Shown piece after piece: positions 7,690-15,227 of a DNA stretch of 25,206 nucleotides (position 1 is its first letter; every line of letters starts with the position of its first letter). The translations under genes were made by a program, and so were the position numbers. Source of the DNA: Cytophagaceae bacterium UBA7467. GTDB taxonomy: Bacteria; Bacteroidota; Bacteroidia; Cytophagales; Spirosomataceae. The notes under the pieces were generated by a model. It made no database searches. It saw nothing but the letters and a program-made list of their open reading frames with translations, and was not told where the DNA came from. Location: NCBI GenBank assembly GCA_002479785.1, contig DLPD01000029.1, positions 60,102 through 85,307 on the forward strand. Direction: 5' to 3'.

Positions 7690-8289
7690 CTATACGTCGG
7701 CACATTTCTGTATTTCGTCTAGGAAGTTTTTGAATTTCTCCAATGCACGAGCACGGTGGGCAATTTTATTCTTCTCCTCTAAAGACATTTCTGCGAAAGT
7801 ACGTTCTTCATTTTCCGGTTGAAATACAGGATCATAACCAAATCCTTGGGTACCCCTCGGTGCCTCCACAATTGTTCCTTTTATCTCTCCTTCGAAAGAA
7901 TGGTGAGAACCCTCGGAATAATAAGTCAAAACAGTAACAAAGCGCGCGTTTCGATCTGAAATTCCCAGAAGGTTTTGTAACAGTAATTGTAAATTTGCTT
8001 GGTCATCTTTAGGTTCTCCTGCATATCGAGCAGAATATACACCTGGAGCACCGCCTAATGCGTCCACTTCTAGTCCTGAATCATCTGCTAAACAAGAAAC
8101 CTGAAATTTTTCTGCGATGTAGCGAGCCTTTTGCAAAGAGTTCTCGGCTAAGGTAGAACCCGTTTCAGGAATTTCCTCCGTGAGCGAAAAGGTACTTAGG
8201 TCGCGTACGGTAAAATGATCCTGTAACAAGGCACTTAGTTCTTCCACTTTGTGCTTATTTTGGGTCGCTAGATAAAGAATTGGGAGCAT
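7690..8289 (-). CDS. rdgB: RdgB/HAM1 family XTP/dITP pyrophosphatase
   Basis: This enzyme hydrolyses non-canonical purine nucleotides (XTP, ITP, dITP) to the monophosphate and pyrophosphate, keeping them out of DNA and RNA. The 199-residue protein has the substrate-binding TQNKHK (9-14), the metal/catalytic LADDSGLEVDALGG (67-80) with Asp69 and Asp70, the GVYSARYAG loop, the late FGYDPVF and the C-terminal SHRARA-like segment (here AHRARA). Length is standard. Its ATG overlaps the stop of the preceding FKBP gene by one base (TAATG), so the two are translationally coupled and in one operon. Confidence 0.96.
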   Translation of the reverse strand: MLPILYLATQNKHKVEELSALLQDHFTVRDLSTFSLTEEIPETGSTLAENSLQKARYIAEKFQVSCLADDSGLEVDALGGAPGVYSARYAGEPKDDQANLQLLLQNLLGISDRNARFVTVLTYYSEGSHHSFEGEIKGTIVEAPRGTQGFGYDPVFQPENEERTFAEMSLEEKNKIAHRARALEKFKNFLDEIQKCADV

Positions 8290-9167
8290 TATTGCGCTGA
8301 AACTACTTCGATTTCAAAATACAAAGGAGAATAGCCTGGTATCGTTGAATTACCTGCGGTACCATAAGCAATGGTAAAGGGTAAAATGGCTTTGGCCTTC
8401 TCACCTACTTTCATTTTCAATACCGTTTCCTCAAATCCAGCGATTAATTGACCAGCCCCAACATTAAAAGTCAGCGTTCCTGAGCCGAATTTAGAGTCGT
8501 AAATTACTTTGTTAGAGGCATCCGTTTGGATATACCCATACCCTAAACGACCTACATAATTCACCTTCACTGTTTGACCTAACACAACAGCTGAACCCGT
8601 TGGATTTTCAACCGTTTTTTGAAAAACTAATCCTGAGGTTGTTTTCTCTGGTGAAGTAAATCCAAAAGTAGTTTGCATAGACGCAATTTGATCTGCCTGG
8701 TTCTTAATAGAAATTACTTCCACCTCTGCTTTGATTACAGCATAAGCGGGTACATTTCCAAACGTATTTGCCCCAAAAGCTAAGGATGAGGGTAGTAAAA
8801 AAGTACCTTTATCACCCACTTTCATGAGGGATACTGGTCGAGTAAATAAACTTTGAGAAACACCGTAAATGATGGATTTAGATTGGTTTGCTACTTTAGA
8901 CGTAGAATCAACAAACGTACCATCTAACAAGGATAATTTATAGTGAAGTGTTACTAAATCAGTTGCTGCCGGAACAGCTGTAGCACCTGCAGAAACGATG
9001 GAATAATACATTCCTTCCGCCGTTTTTTGATAGGATAGACTACGTTGCTTTAAATAATTTTGAATGTCTGCATCATTCTTAGCCACTTCTTGTTCTACGG
9101 GATTCTCCACAGAACAGCTTGATATACCGAACGCAAGTGCGAAAAATAAAACCAAATACTTAACCAT
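8289..9167 (-). CDS. FKBP-type peptidyl-prolyl isomerase lipoprotein, two FKBP domains (third in cluster)
   Basis: The 292-residue product starts with a lipoprotein signal, with the lipobox cysteine at Cys18 (GISSC). Two FKBP modules follow. The first (about 65-152) keeps the hydrophobic core and a LAFGANTFGNVPAYAV segment. The second (about 200-292) has VNYVGRL, AGQLIAGFEETVLKMKVGEKA, AYGTAGNSTIPGYSPL and the final FEIEVVS strand. It has an inserted loop before the IYDSK position where FKBPs carry Phe-Asp. It should fold or chaperone proteins in the periplasm, anchored to a membrane. It is last of three adjacent FKBP genes and overlaps rdgB by one base. GldI, needed for gliding in Flavobacterium, is a related FKBP lipoprotein, but orthology is not shown here. 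Confidence 0.9.
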   Translation of the reverse strand: MVKYLVLFFALAFGISSCSVENPVEQEVAKNDADIQNYLKQRSLSYQKTAEGMYYSIVSAGATAVPAATDLVTLHYKLSLLDGTFVDSTSKVANQSKSIIYGVSQSLFTRPVSLMKVGDKGTFLLPSSLAFGANTFGNVPAYAVIKAEVEVISIKNQADQIASMQTTFGFTSPEKTTSGLVFQKTVENPTGSAVVLGQTVKVNYVGRLGYGYIQTDASNKVIYDSKFGSGTLTFNVGAGQLIAGFEETVLKMKVGEKAKAILPFTIAYGTAGNSTIPGYSPLYFEIEVVSAQ

Positions 9168-9169
9168 GT

Positions 9170-10015
9170 TTATTCAATTTTAGCTACGTAAATTTCGAAA
9201 CTTAAAGGAGTGTAACCTGGAATACTTGAATTACCATTTACCCCATAACCCAATGCTGAAGGGAAAACAATAACCGCTTTCTCGCCTAAACGCATTTTCT
9301 CAATTCCCATTTGGAAACCGGGAACGGTTTGCGTTCCACCAATGGTTACGCTCAAACTATCCGTACGAGACATATTGCCATCAAAGGCTTTAGAACTTAA
9401 GAAACGTCCTGTGTATTTAATTTTAACCACCTTGCCTTGGGCAGGAATATCACCCGTTCCAGCCTTCAAACGAATGTAACGAAGGCCATCTGCCTGCGAT
9501 TCTGTCACTGTATATCCATTTCGAGTGATGAATTCACGAATCAAATCATCTTGTGTACGAACCACATAGGACTTAATTTTCACCTTCATGGGTGTATAGG
9601 CTGGCAAATCAGGAAAAGCCTGGGCTGTACCCGGAATAACCATAGTTGCTTGTTCTCCCTCGCGCAAGGCAGTAAATAAACTAACAAATACCGGATTACC
9701 ACCTCCATATCTTAAAAAATAAGGAGAATTAGTCGCCCGATTAGTACTATCCAGCACCTTACCTGTCACCAGGTTAGAGAACTCATAATGTACATAGAGC
9801 GAATCGCCTTTAGACGCTAATTCTCCTGATGGATTCGATTTAGTCACAAAATAGTAGCTTCCATCAGATAGAGCAGATGGGCTTTGATTTTGACTAGCAA
9901 AATAAGCTAGAATCTGTGTTTTATTTTCTTTCGCCTTCACATCATCCTCTAATGCAATATCAGAAAGACATGAAAACGTAAAAAAGGCAATAAAAAGGAA
10001 TCCGAAAACTTTCAT
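9170..10015 (-). CDS. FKBP-type peptidyl-prolyl isomerase lipoprotein, two FKBP domains (second in cluster)
   Basis: The 281-residue product has a lipoprotein signal with the lipid-modified cysteine at Cys16 (FTFSC). The N-terminal FKBP module (about 60-150) is degenerate: it keeps the strand pattern and LREGEQATMVIP but lacks a recognisable GYG tyrosine loop (AQAFPDLPAYTP instead). The C-terminal module (about 190-281) is canonical, with IKYTGRFLSSKAFDG, TVPGFQMGIEKMRLGEKA, ALGYGVNGNSSIPGYTPLSFEI. Phe-Asp and the GYG tyrosine are present, so isomerase activity is likely there. It lies 4 bases after the first and 2 bases before the third FKBP gene. It is a clear paralogue of both, though diverged. 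Confidence 0.91.
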   Translation of the reverse strand: MKVFGFLFIAFFTFSCLSDIALEDDVKAKENKTQILAYFASQNQSPSALSDGSYYFVTKSNPSGELASKGDSLYVHYEFSNLVTGKVLDSTNRATNSPYFLRYGGGNPVFVSLFTALREGEQATMVIPGTAQAFPDLPAYTPMKVKIKSYVVRTQDDLIREFITRNGYTVTESQADGLRYIRLKAGTGDIPAQGKVVKIKYTGRFLSSKAFDGNMSRTDSLSVTIGGTQTVPGFQMGIEKMRLGEKAVIVFPSALGYGVNGNSSIPGYTPLSFEIYVAKIE

Positions 10016-10019
10016 TCAA

Positions 10020-10859
10020 TTATTTCTTAGACAATACTTCTAATTCAAATACTAAAATAGCATTTGCAGGAATACGAGGAGCAGCTCCTTGAGCACCGTA
10101 ACCTAACGCTGACGGGATCACAAAAGTACCTTTCCCTCCTTTTTTCAATAACATTAATGCTTCGTTGAAACCTGGAACTAATTGGCCTACCGGAGGCATT
10201 GCTACGCCAGCACCTTTATCAAATTCTTTTCCATCCAAGAAAGTACCGATGTAATTCACTACCCATGACTCGCCCATCTGAGGGGATTCTCCAGCACCTG
10301 GATTAGAAATGGAAGCATATAATCCAGTAGAAGTCTTCGTGAATTTCTTGCCTGAGTTAGCCACGTAAGCCTCTATTAACTTAGCGTCCTTCCCAGTTTG
10401 CTCAGCAGATAATTTTGCCATCTCTTTTTCAAATTCTGCACGAGTTTGAGATTTCTTGATTTTTACAATGAAACGAACGTCTGTCCCACGCTTTAAGAAT
10501 GGTGGAACTGGTTGATTCGCATCCTTGAATAAGCTATCTACAGGAACGAAGATCGTTGCGCTATCACCGACTGATAATAAACGTAAACCGTTCTCAAATG
10601 ACCCTTTGAATGCTCCTGCTGGCGCAGCTGGCGGCACTAAATCTTGTAATGGCTTTCCTTCTTTACGGGAATCTTTGATGGTAGAATCGGCATCGTTTTT
10701 GATCACTAAATCAAACGTAATGATGTCACCCTCTTTTAATTTAGCGGCGCTATCGTCGTGTTCGTGTTTTTGAATTTTAACTCCGTCTACTACTTCGACA
10801 TTGTTACACGAAGCTAGTGCCATTGCCGCTAAAATGATTACTCCTAGTTGTTTACGCAT
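10020..10859 (-). CDS. FKBP-type peptidyl-prolyl isomerase lipoprotein, two FKBP domains (first in cluster)
   Basis: The 279-residue product has a lipoprotein signal peptide with lipobox LASC (Cys18). The N-terminal FKBP-like module (about 42-133) is strongly degenerate, keeping GDIITFDL, SVGDSATIFVP and the closing strand but no Phe-Asp or GYG motif. A Lys/Glu-rich helical linker (about 135-175) leads to a canonical C-terminal FKBP module (about 185-279): VVNYIGTFLDGKEFDKG, VGQLVPGFNEALMLLKKGGKG, SALGYGAQGAAPRIPANA, FELEVLSKK. The tryptophan at the floor of the FKBP12 pocket is replaced by Phe, which is common in bacterial members. It begins 10 bases after the nrnA-like gene and opens the three-gene FKBP run. 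Confidence 0.92.
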   Translation of the reverse strand: MRKQLGVIILAAMALASCNNVEVVDGVKIQKHEHDDSAAKLKEGDIITFDLVIKNDADSTIKDSRKEGKPLQDLVPPAAPAGAFKGSFENGLRLLSVGDSATIFVPVDSLFKDANQPVPPFLKRGTDVRFIVKIKKSQTRAEFEKEMAKLSAEQTGKDAKLIEAYVANSGKKFTKTSTGLYASISNPGAGESPQMGESWVVNYIGTFLDGKEFDKGAGVAMPPVGQLVPGFNEALMLLKKGGKGTFVIPSALGYGAQGAAPRIPANAILVFELEVLSKK

Positions 10860-10869
10860 GATATTAGTT

Positions 10870-11898
10870 TTATAGATTTTTAACTCGATTTATTTCAGAA
10901 AGATACAAAGGTAACACTTCCATTAGTTTTTTCTTCGCATCTGTTAAACTTCCCCCTGAAAAACGTCCCCCGGAGGCATTTTTGTGACCTCCTCCTTCAA
11001 AATAGTTGGAAGCAAATTCATTCACCGCAAATGGTTCAATAGATCTAAAAGAGAGCTTAACGCCGTCTGGACGCTCTATCATTAGAATTGACCACACACA
11101 ACCGGCAATTTGTAAACCATAATTAACGATGCCTTCGGTATCTCCTGCCTGAGAATTAAATTTTGTTAAATCCTCTGCTGTGATCCACATGAATGCTAAA
11201 TGGTACTCGGGTAAATATTCCAATCGTTGACCCAAAATATGACCAATAAACTTCAATCGATCGATACTAGACGAGTCGAATACCTTACGATGCACCTCGT
11301 TAGTGTTCACCCCTAATTCAATCAAAGCCGCGACCACTTTGTGTACATGTGCCGTGGTATTCGGGTGGCGAAATGAACCCGTATCGGTCATAATGCCCGA
11401 ATATAAGCAAGAGCCAATCGCTGGATCTAGTAGCTTTTCATCACCCCACTCCAGCATCAAATCATAAATTAGTTCACAGGTAGATGCTGCAATCGTTCGA
11501 TGGTAATAATAATCGCCAAAGTCTTCGGGATTCAAATGATGATCAATCACCACCTTCTTTGCCCTCGATTTACGTACCAGAGGCGCCATGTTATGAAGCC
11601 TTTGAATACCCGAGAAATCCAAACAGAAAATAAAATCAGCTTCCTCCACCAGCGCATCAATTTGCACCTTGTGAACCAGCTCGTCATAGACTAAAATATC
11701 CGCAGCACCTGGCATCCATTTCAGGTTAGCTGAAACCGCTGAGGGTACCGCCACCGCAGACTGAATGCCTTTTTTAGCTAAATATCCTTGAAAAGCCAAC
11801 GTAGAACCAATCGCATCCGAATCCGGATTATAATGGGCAGTGATCACAGCTTTTGTTCCTGGTATCAGTTGGGATTTTAACTCTGAAATGGAGGTCAT
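10870..11898 (-). CDS. DHH/DHHA1 phosphoesterase, NrnA-like (nanoRNase/pAp phosphatase)
   Basis: The 342-residue protein has the DHH phosphoesterase motifs in order: HYNPDSDAIGS (22-32), LDFSG with Asp94, the DHH motif at 119-121, and SGIMTDTGSFRH with Asp172. The C-terminal DHHA1 domain carries GGGHKNASGG. NrnA-type members degrade 2-5-nt RNA and remove the 3'-phosphate of pAp; some homologues cleave cyclic dinucleotide products, so the exact substrate is not fixed. The ATG at 11898 is chosen. A longer frame reaching 12000 would run into ndk on the other strand, and its extra 34 residues are hydrophobic and unlike the family. It heads the operon with the three FKBP genes and rdgB. Confidence 0.92.
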   Translation of the reverse strand: MTSISELKSQLIPGTKAVITAHYNPDSDAIGSTLAFQGYLAKKGIQSAVAVPSAVSANLKWMPGAADILVYDELVHKVQIDALVEEADFIFCLDFSGIQRLHNMAPLVRKSRAKKVVIDHHLNPEDFGDYYYHRTIAASTCELIYDLMLEWGDEKLLDPAIGSCLYSGIMTDTGSFRHPNTTAHVHKVVAALIELGVNTNEVHRKVFDSSSIDRLKFIGHILGQRLEYLPEYHLAFMWITAEDLTKFNSQAGDTEGIVNYGLQIAGCVWSILMIERPDGVKLSFRSIEPFAVNEFASNYFEGGGHKNASGGRFSGGSLTDAKKKLMEVLPLYLSEINRVKNL

Positions 11899-11917
11899 AA
11901 AATAAGGGAGCCGGAAA

Positions 11918-11953
11918 TAAATTTGGGCGAACGCAAAGTTAGAGATAAATTTG
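11918..11953 (+). promoter_or_regulatory. ndk promoter (TTG-N20-TAAATTTG)
   Basis: TTG at 11923-11925 is followed after 20 bases by TAAATTTG at 11946-11953, an exact fit to the Bacteroidota promoter. The ndk ATG is 15 bases later. The -33 TTG is itself the end of another TAAATTTG (11918-11925), so two copies of the -7 box lie 28 bases apart. Confidence 0.7.
11934..11941 (-). promoter_or_regulatory. Promoter -7 element TAACTTTG for the nrnA-FKBP-rdgB operon
   Basis: On the minus strand TAACTTTG (11941-11934) fits TAnnTTTG exactly and lies 35 bases upstream of the nrnA-like ATG. It is interleaved with the ndk promoter: it falls in the spacer between that promoter's TTG and TAAATTTG. A TTG upstream is present only at 25 bases. 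Confidence 0.5.
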
Positions 11954-11968
11954 TTGAAAATTATACCA

Positions 11969-12379
11969 ATGCCTACAAATAGAACATTCACTATGATCAA
12001 GCCGGATGCTGTCGCAGACGGTCACACAGGTCCCATCATTCAACAAATTGAAAAAGCAGGCTACAAAATTGTAGCTATGACGAAATTAAAAATGAGCCCT
12101 GAACAAGCGGGTCAATTTTATGCCGTACACAAAGAGCGTCCTTTCTTCCAAAGCCTTTGTGACTACATGTCGAAGAGCGAGATTATCCCGATGATTTTGG
12201 AAAAAGAAAATGCGGTAGCTGATTTCCGAACTTTAATCGGTTCCACTAACCCGGCTGAAGCAGCAGAGGGAACGATCAGAAAGCAATTTGCCAAATCTTT
12301 AGAGGCAAACGCCATTCACGGATCTGATTCTGATGAAAATGCAGCCATTGAGGGCGCATTCTTCTTCCCTGGTGTTTAA
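11969..12379 (+). CDS. ndk: Nucleoside diphosphate kinase
   Basis: Ndk moves the gamma-phosphate from ATP to other (deoxy)nucleoside diphosphates through a phosphohistidine. The 136-residue product shows the starting FTMIKPDAVADG, the GSTNPAEAAEGTIRKQFA segment and the active-site NAIHGSDS with His117. Length is normal. The ATG at 11969 is preferred over an upstream in-frame TTG at 11951, because MPTNRTFTMIKPDA is the usual beginning and the TTG lies inside the promoter -7 box. It is divergent from the nrnA operon with interleaved promoters, and its stop directly abuts the stop of the convergent glycosyltransferase gene with no space for a terminator. Confidence 0.97.
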   Translation: MPTNRTFTMIKPDAVADGHTGPIIQQIEKAGYKIVAMTKLKMSPEQAGQFYAVHKERPFFQSLCDYMSKSEIIPMILEKENAVADFRTLIGSTNPAEAAEGTIRKQFAKSLEANAIHGSDSDENAAIEGAFFFPGV

Positions 12380-13993
12380 TTAACGGTGCTTATAAAATAA
12401 GAACCCATTCTCTTCTTTTTGGAAGATCAAGTTCGGGTGGTATTTAAACTTATCCTCCGCATCTGCTTTCATAATGAAATAGGCCGGTCTATCCAGCTTT
12501 TTTGCAGCTAATAACACATCGCCCGCGGGACTACCTGCGGGCTTTTGAAAATACAAAAGATGCGCGTAGGATTTGAATCCGACGGGCTCGATATAGACTT
12601 TTTGGCCCGCTTTGGCGATATAGAAATCAATCACCGTCGCCTGCGTATAGCCTTCAATTTTAGGCACAACAATCGCCATGTAGGCCATTATCGTCACTAA
12701 GGTGGCCGCCAGAAGAGTGTGCAGTTTTTTCGTAAATAGGTAATAAATCACCGCGGCTGCAAAGGCTAATCCAATCAAAAACTCCCAGCCTGCCCAATAG
12801 ACCGGAGCCTGTAAATTTCCTTGTACAAATACATCCTGGATGTAAGGAGCAACGAGGCCCGCGTTTTGACCGATTAATGGAACCGCCGTCAATACCGTTG
12901 CTAAAATCAATCCCACAACTCCAATCGCGGTCGTGTATTTCCAATTAAAGCGAAAACCACCCGCCTGCCACTCTTGCAACACCAGCGCAGAAAAATAAGT
13001 TAATGGTATCCAGCACATGGATGAATAGTGAACAATCTTCGTCTTTACGATACTAAACAAAAACAACACCACCCAAAACAAGACTTTCATCCAATTCGAA
13101 AAGTCCAAATCCTCTCGATTCCATCGATTCAATCGAGCACCTGCCCAAATAGACACGGGGAAACATCCGATCAACAAGACTACGAAATGGTAATAAAAAG
13201 GTTGCCCATGTCCCGCATCCCCCGTGGTCATCAAACGCACTTGATAGGTAAAAAAATCTTCAATAATCTGCCAACCAAATTTGTAAGCAATCAACCCATA
13301 CCAAGCCACAAAGAAGCAGACCGAAATCAAACCCGCCACGATGGCGCCAACAAACAATCGACCATTGATACGTGAACGGTATAAAATTCCGACGAACAAT
13401 AGGGTTAAAGCCCAGAGGAGCAAAGCCGCTGGACCTTTAGTTAACAAGGCTAAACCAATCGAAATACCCGCGAAAACTACATTTCGATAGCGCGTAGCAT
13501 CCCGGAAAAACTCCGAAAAGAAATAGACTCCTAAAAAAATCAGTAAATTGAACAAAGGATCAATAATCCCAGAGCTCGCGTACACGTGAGGCGTTACAGC
13601 GACTAAATAGGAGAATGCCCATAGGTTGCCAAAATTCGCATTCCACGTCTTCTTCCCTATCGCATACAGAGTCCATAGCGTGAATATCCCGATAATGGCA
13701 TTGGGAAAACGGGCGGCAAATTCCATCGAAATGTCCGATTGTCCCGAGAACGAATCAAAGGCCATAAAACTCAATGCCTGCATCCAGAGGAACAAGGGTG
13801 GCTTCTCCCAGAAGGGTTGAAAGTTGATTTGGACGCTTAAAAAATCACCTGTCACAATCATTTCCCTTGCCGACTCCGCAAAATTCACCTCATCCCAATC
13901 GAATAAATGTGTCGACCCCAAAAATGGAATATAGACGACCGCCCCTACGAGCGCCCAGAAAAGGTAAGGTTTACTTTGAACTATTTTTAGCAT
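12380..13993 (-). CDS. GT39 (ArnT/PMT-like) membrane glycosyltransferase
   Basis: The 537-residue integral membrane protein belongs to glycosyltransferase family 39 of the GT-C fold. These enzymes use a polyprenyl-phosphate sugar and act on the periplasmic side. The family's first luminal loop is clear: FDWDEVNFAESAREM (31-45) with the acidic Asp34-Glu35, then QPFWEKPPLFLWM (59-71). About 11-13 hydrophobic helices follow and a small soluble domain ends the protein. ArnT adds aminoarabinose to lipid A; other bacterial members modify proteins or glycans, so the acceptor is not known. Its start overlaps the upstream PAP2 gene by 23 bases, which argues that the two products act together. Its stop abuts that of ndk. 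Confidence 0.88.
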   Translation of the reverse strand: MLKIVQSKPYLFWALVGAVVYIPFLGSTHLFDWDEVNFAESAREMIVTGDFLSVQINFQPFWEKPPLFLWMQALSFMAFDSFSGQSDISMEFAARFPNAIIGIFTLWTLYAIGKKTWNANFGNLWAFSYLVAVTPHVYASSGIIDPLFNLLIFLGVYFFSEFFRDATRYRNVVFAGISIGLALLTKGPAALLLWALTLLFVGILYRSRINGRLFVGAIVAGLISVCFFVAWYGLIAYKFGWQIIEDFFTYQVRLMTTGDAGHGQPFYYHFVVLLIGCFPVSIWAGARLNRWNREDLDFSNWMKVLFWVVLFLFSIVKTKIVHYSSMCWIPLTYFSALVLQEWQAGGFRFNWKYTTAIGVVGLILATVLTAVPLIGQNAGLVAPYIQDVFVQGNLQAPVYWAGWEFLIGLAFAAAVIYYLFTKKLHTLLAATLVTIMAYMAIVVPKIEGYTQATVIDFYIAKAGQKVYIEPVGFKSYAHLLYFQKPAGSPAGDVLLAAKKLDRPAYFIMKADAEDKFKYHPNLIFQKEENGFLFYKHR

Positions 13994-14588
13994 AATATAT
14001 CGAATAAAATAAGGCTGAGGAGCCTACGCCAATGGCCGCTCCCACAAGGGTGTCCACCGGAAAATGTTGAAATAAATAAACTCTAGAATAGGCAACACCC
14101 ACAGCGATTATACCGGCTAATAGCCCCCAGCCAAATCGGCGCAATAACACCGCCACCCAAAAGAACATAAAAAACGCTGCCCCCGTGTGCCCGGAAGGCA
14201 TCGAGTTAAATTCACTGATTAAAAGACCCGGAATGAGATGCCATTTCAGTCCTGTACTAGCAAAATAGGCTAAAGGACGTAAAGAGTCCGTAAAAACAAA
14301 ATGCTTTAAACCCTGAATCAATCCTGTAGACAGGGCATAGGAATACACATAAGGCAAAGCGTAGGCTTTCTGAAAACGGAAAAGATATAATAAGAGTGAA
14401 ATGGGCAAGACGACCTCAGCGGTAGCCGTTAGCACCTGAAAGATCAAATCTGACAGCGGAGAATTATTTCCATTGATTAACTGAAGCTGTTCGAGGCGCG
14501 GATAGGTACTGACAAAAAGCCAACCAACCACCTCATAAAAAATAAAGATCCCTAAAAATGCTTTTACAGCCGGACTCCAATGCTTCAT
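13971..14588 (-). CDS. PAP2 superfamily membrane phosphatase
   Basis: The 205-residue membrane protein has the three phosphatase motifs of the PAP2 superfamily: KHFVFTDSLRP (95-105), MPSGH (130-134, His134) and SRVYLFQHFPVD (168-179, His175). The first motif has 8 residues between Lys and Arg instead of the usual 6. Five or six hydrophobic helices are visible. Such enzymes dephosphorylate lipid phosphates: undecaprenyl pyrophosphate, phosphatidylglycerol phosphate, or lipid A in the LpxE/LpxF branch. Overlap with the GT39 gene suggests a shared pathway in the envelope, for instance removal of a lipid A phosphate or recycling of a polyprenyl carrier. That role is inference. Confidence 0.88.
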   Translation of the reverse strand: MKHWSPAVKAFLGIFIFYEVVGWLFVSTYPRLEQLQLINGNNSPLSDLIFQVLTATAEVVLPISLLLYLFRFQKAYALPYVYSYALSTGLIQGLKHFVFTDSLRPLAYFASTGLKWHLIPGLLISEFNSMPSGHTGAAFFMFFWVAVLLRRFGWGLLAGIIAVGVAYSRVYLFQHFPVDTLVGAAIGVGSSALFYSIYYAKNSSK

Positions 14589-14592
14589 GCTT

Positions 14593-14651
14593 CGAAATTA
14601 CGAATTTGTTCAGCGCAACTATTGCTGTTTTCGAATATTTTCGTAATTTCG
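14593..14651. promoter_or_regulatory. Mirror-image divergent promoter region between PAP2 and yceD genes
   Basis: A perfect 12-bp inverted repeat pairs CGAAATTACGAA (14593-14604) with TTCGTAATTTCG (14640-14651), 35 bases apart. Each arm contains TAATTTCG pointing outward, a 7/8 match to TAnnTTTG. The right-hand one has TTG (14622-14624) at 19 bases upstream and serves yceD. The left-hand one ends 4 bases before the PAP2 ATG, which would make that transcript almost leaderless. Confidence 0.5.
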
Positions 14652-14676
14652 CATTCTTTTTTACCCAAGAGTGAAA

Positions 14677-15216
14677 ATGAACGTCCTAGAAGCATACCAG
14701 ATACCGATACTTTCTTTAGAGGATAAAGTATACCAGTATTCCTTCACCGGGAACGATGAATTTTTCGCTGCTTTCGAGCAGGAATGGGTACAAAAGGGCG
14801 AATTTAACGCAAAAGCGACGTTAGATAAATCGGCAACCATGATCCAGGTAAAACTGATCATCGATGGCCATTTGAAATTAATTTGCGATCGTTCGAATGA
14901 GGAATTTGAATTCCCCATCCACATTGAAGAGAAGATTATTTTTAAATATTCCGATCACAATGAAGATATGGGAGACAATTTATTCTTGATAGACAGAAAG
15001 TCGCCTAAATTAGATTTATCGCAAGATTTATTTGATTTCATTGCCTTGCAAGTGCCTATGAAAAAGTTGCACCCAAGGTTTGTGAAACCTTTAGAAGAGC
15101 ATGTAGATGGCGAGTTGATTTACACAACAGACCCGGAAGACAACAATAAAGCCGATCAAGAGCCAGAAATGGACCCTAGATGGGCAGCATTAAAAAAATT
15201 AACAGACAATAATTAA
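14677..15216 (+). CDS. YceD/DUF177 family protein
   Basis: The 179-residue acidic protein belongs to the YceD (DUF177) family, which throughout bacteria sits immediately before rpmF and is linked to 23S rRNA/50S biogenesis in some organisms. The core LKLICDRSNEEFEFPIHI corresponds to the conserved region; only one of the cysteines common in this family is evident, so metal binding is doubtful. The C-terminal part ends in MDPRWAALKKL, a conserved feature of the Bacteroidota form. The ATG at 14677 is chosen; a GTG two codons upstream (14671) is possible. rpmF follows after 11 bases, and it opens the lipid-precursor operon. Confidence 0.88.
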   Translation: MNVLEAYQIPILSLEDKVYQYSFTGNDEFFAAFEQEWVQKGEFNAKATLDKSATMIQVKLIIDGHLKLICDRSNEEFEFPIHIEEKIIFKYSDHNEDMGDNLFLIDRKSPKLDLSQDLFDFIALQVPMKKLHPRFVKPLEEHVDGELIYTTDPEDNNKADQEPEMDPRWAALKKLTDNN

Positions 15217-15227
15217 ATAACAATACA

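Noticed and set aside
11899..12000. Upstream extension of the DHH phosphoesterase to base 12000
   Set aside because: It would cover both promoters and the start of ndk; the added hydrophobic residues do not belong to the family, and the ATG at 11898 gives the normal N-terminus.
13028..13375. 115-codon open frame on the plus strand opposite the GT39 gene
   Set aside because: Lies wholly inside a clear membrane glycosyltransferase and its translation is rich in Gln, Asn and His without any domain.
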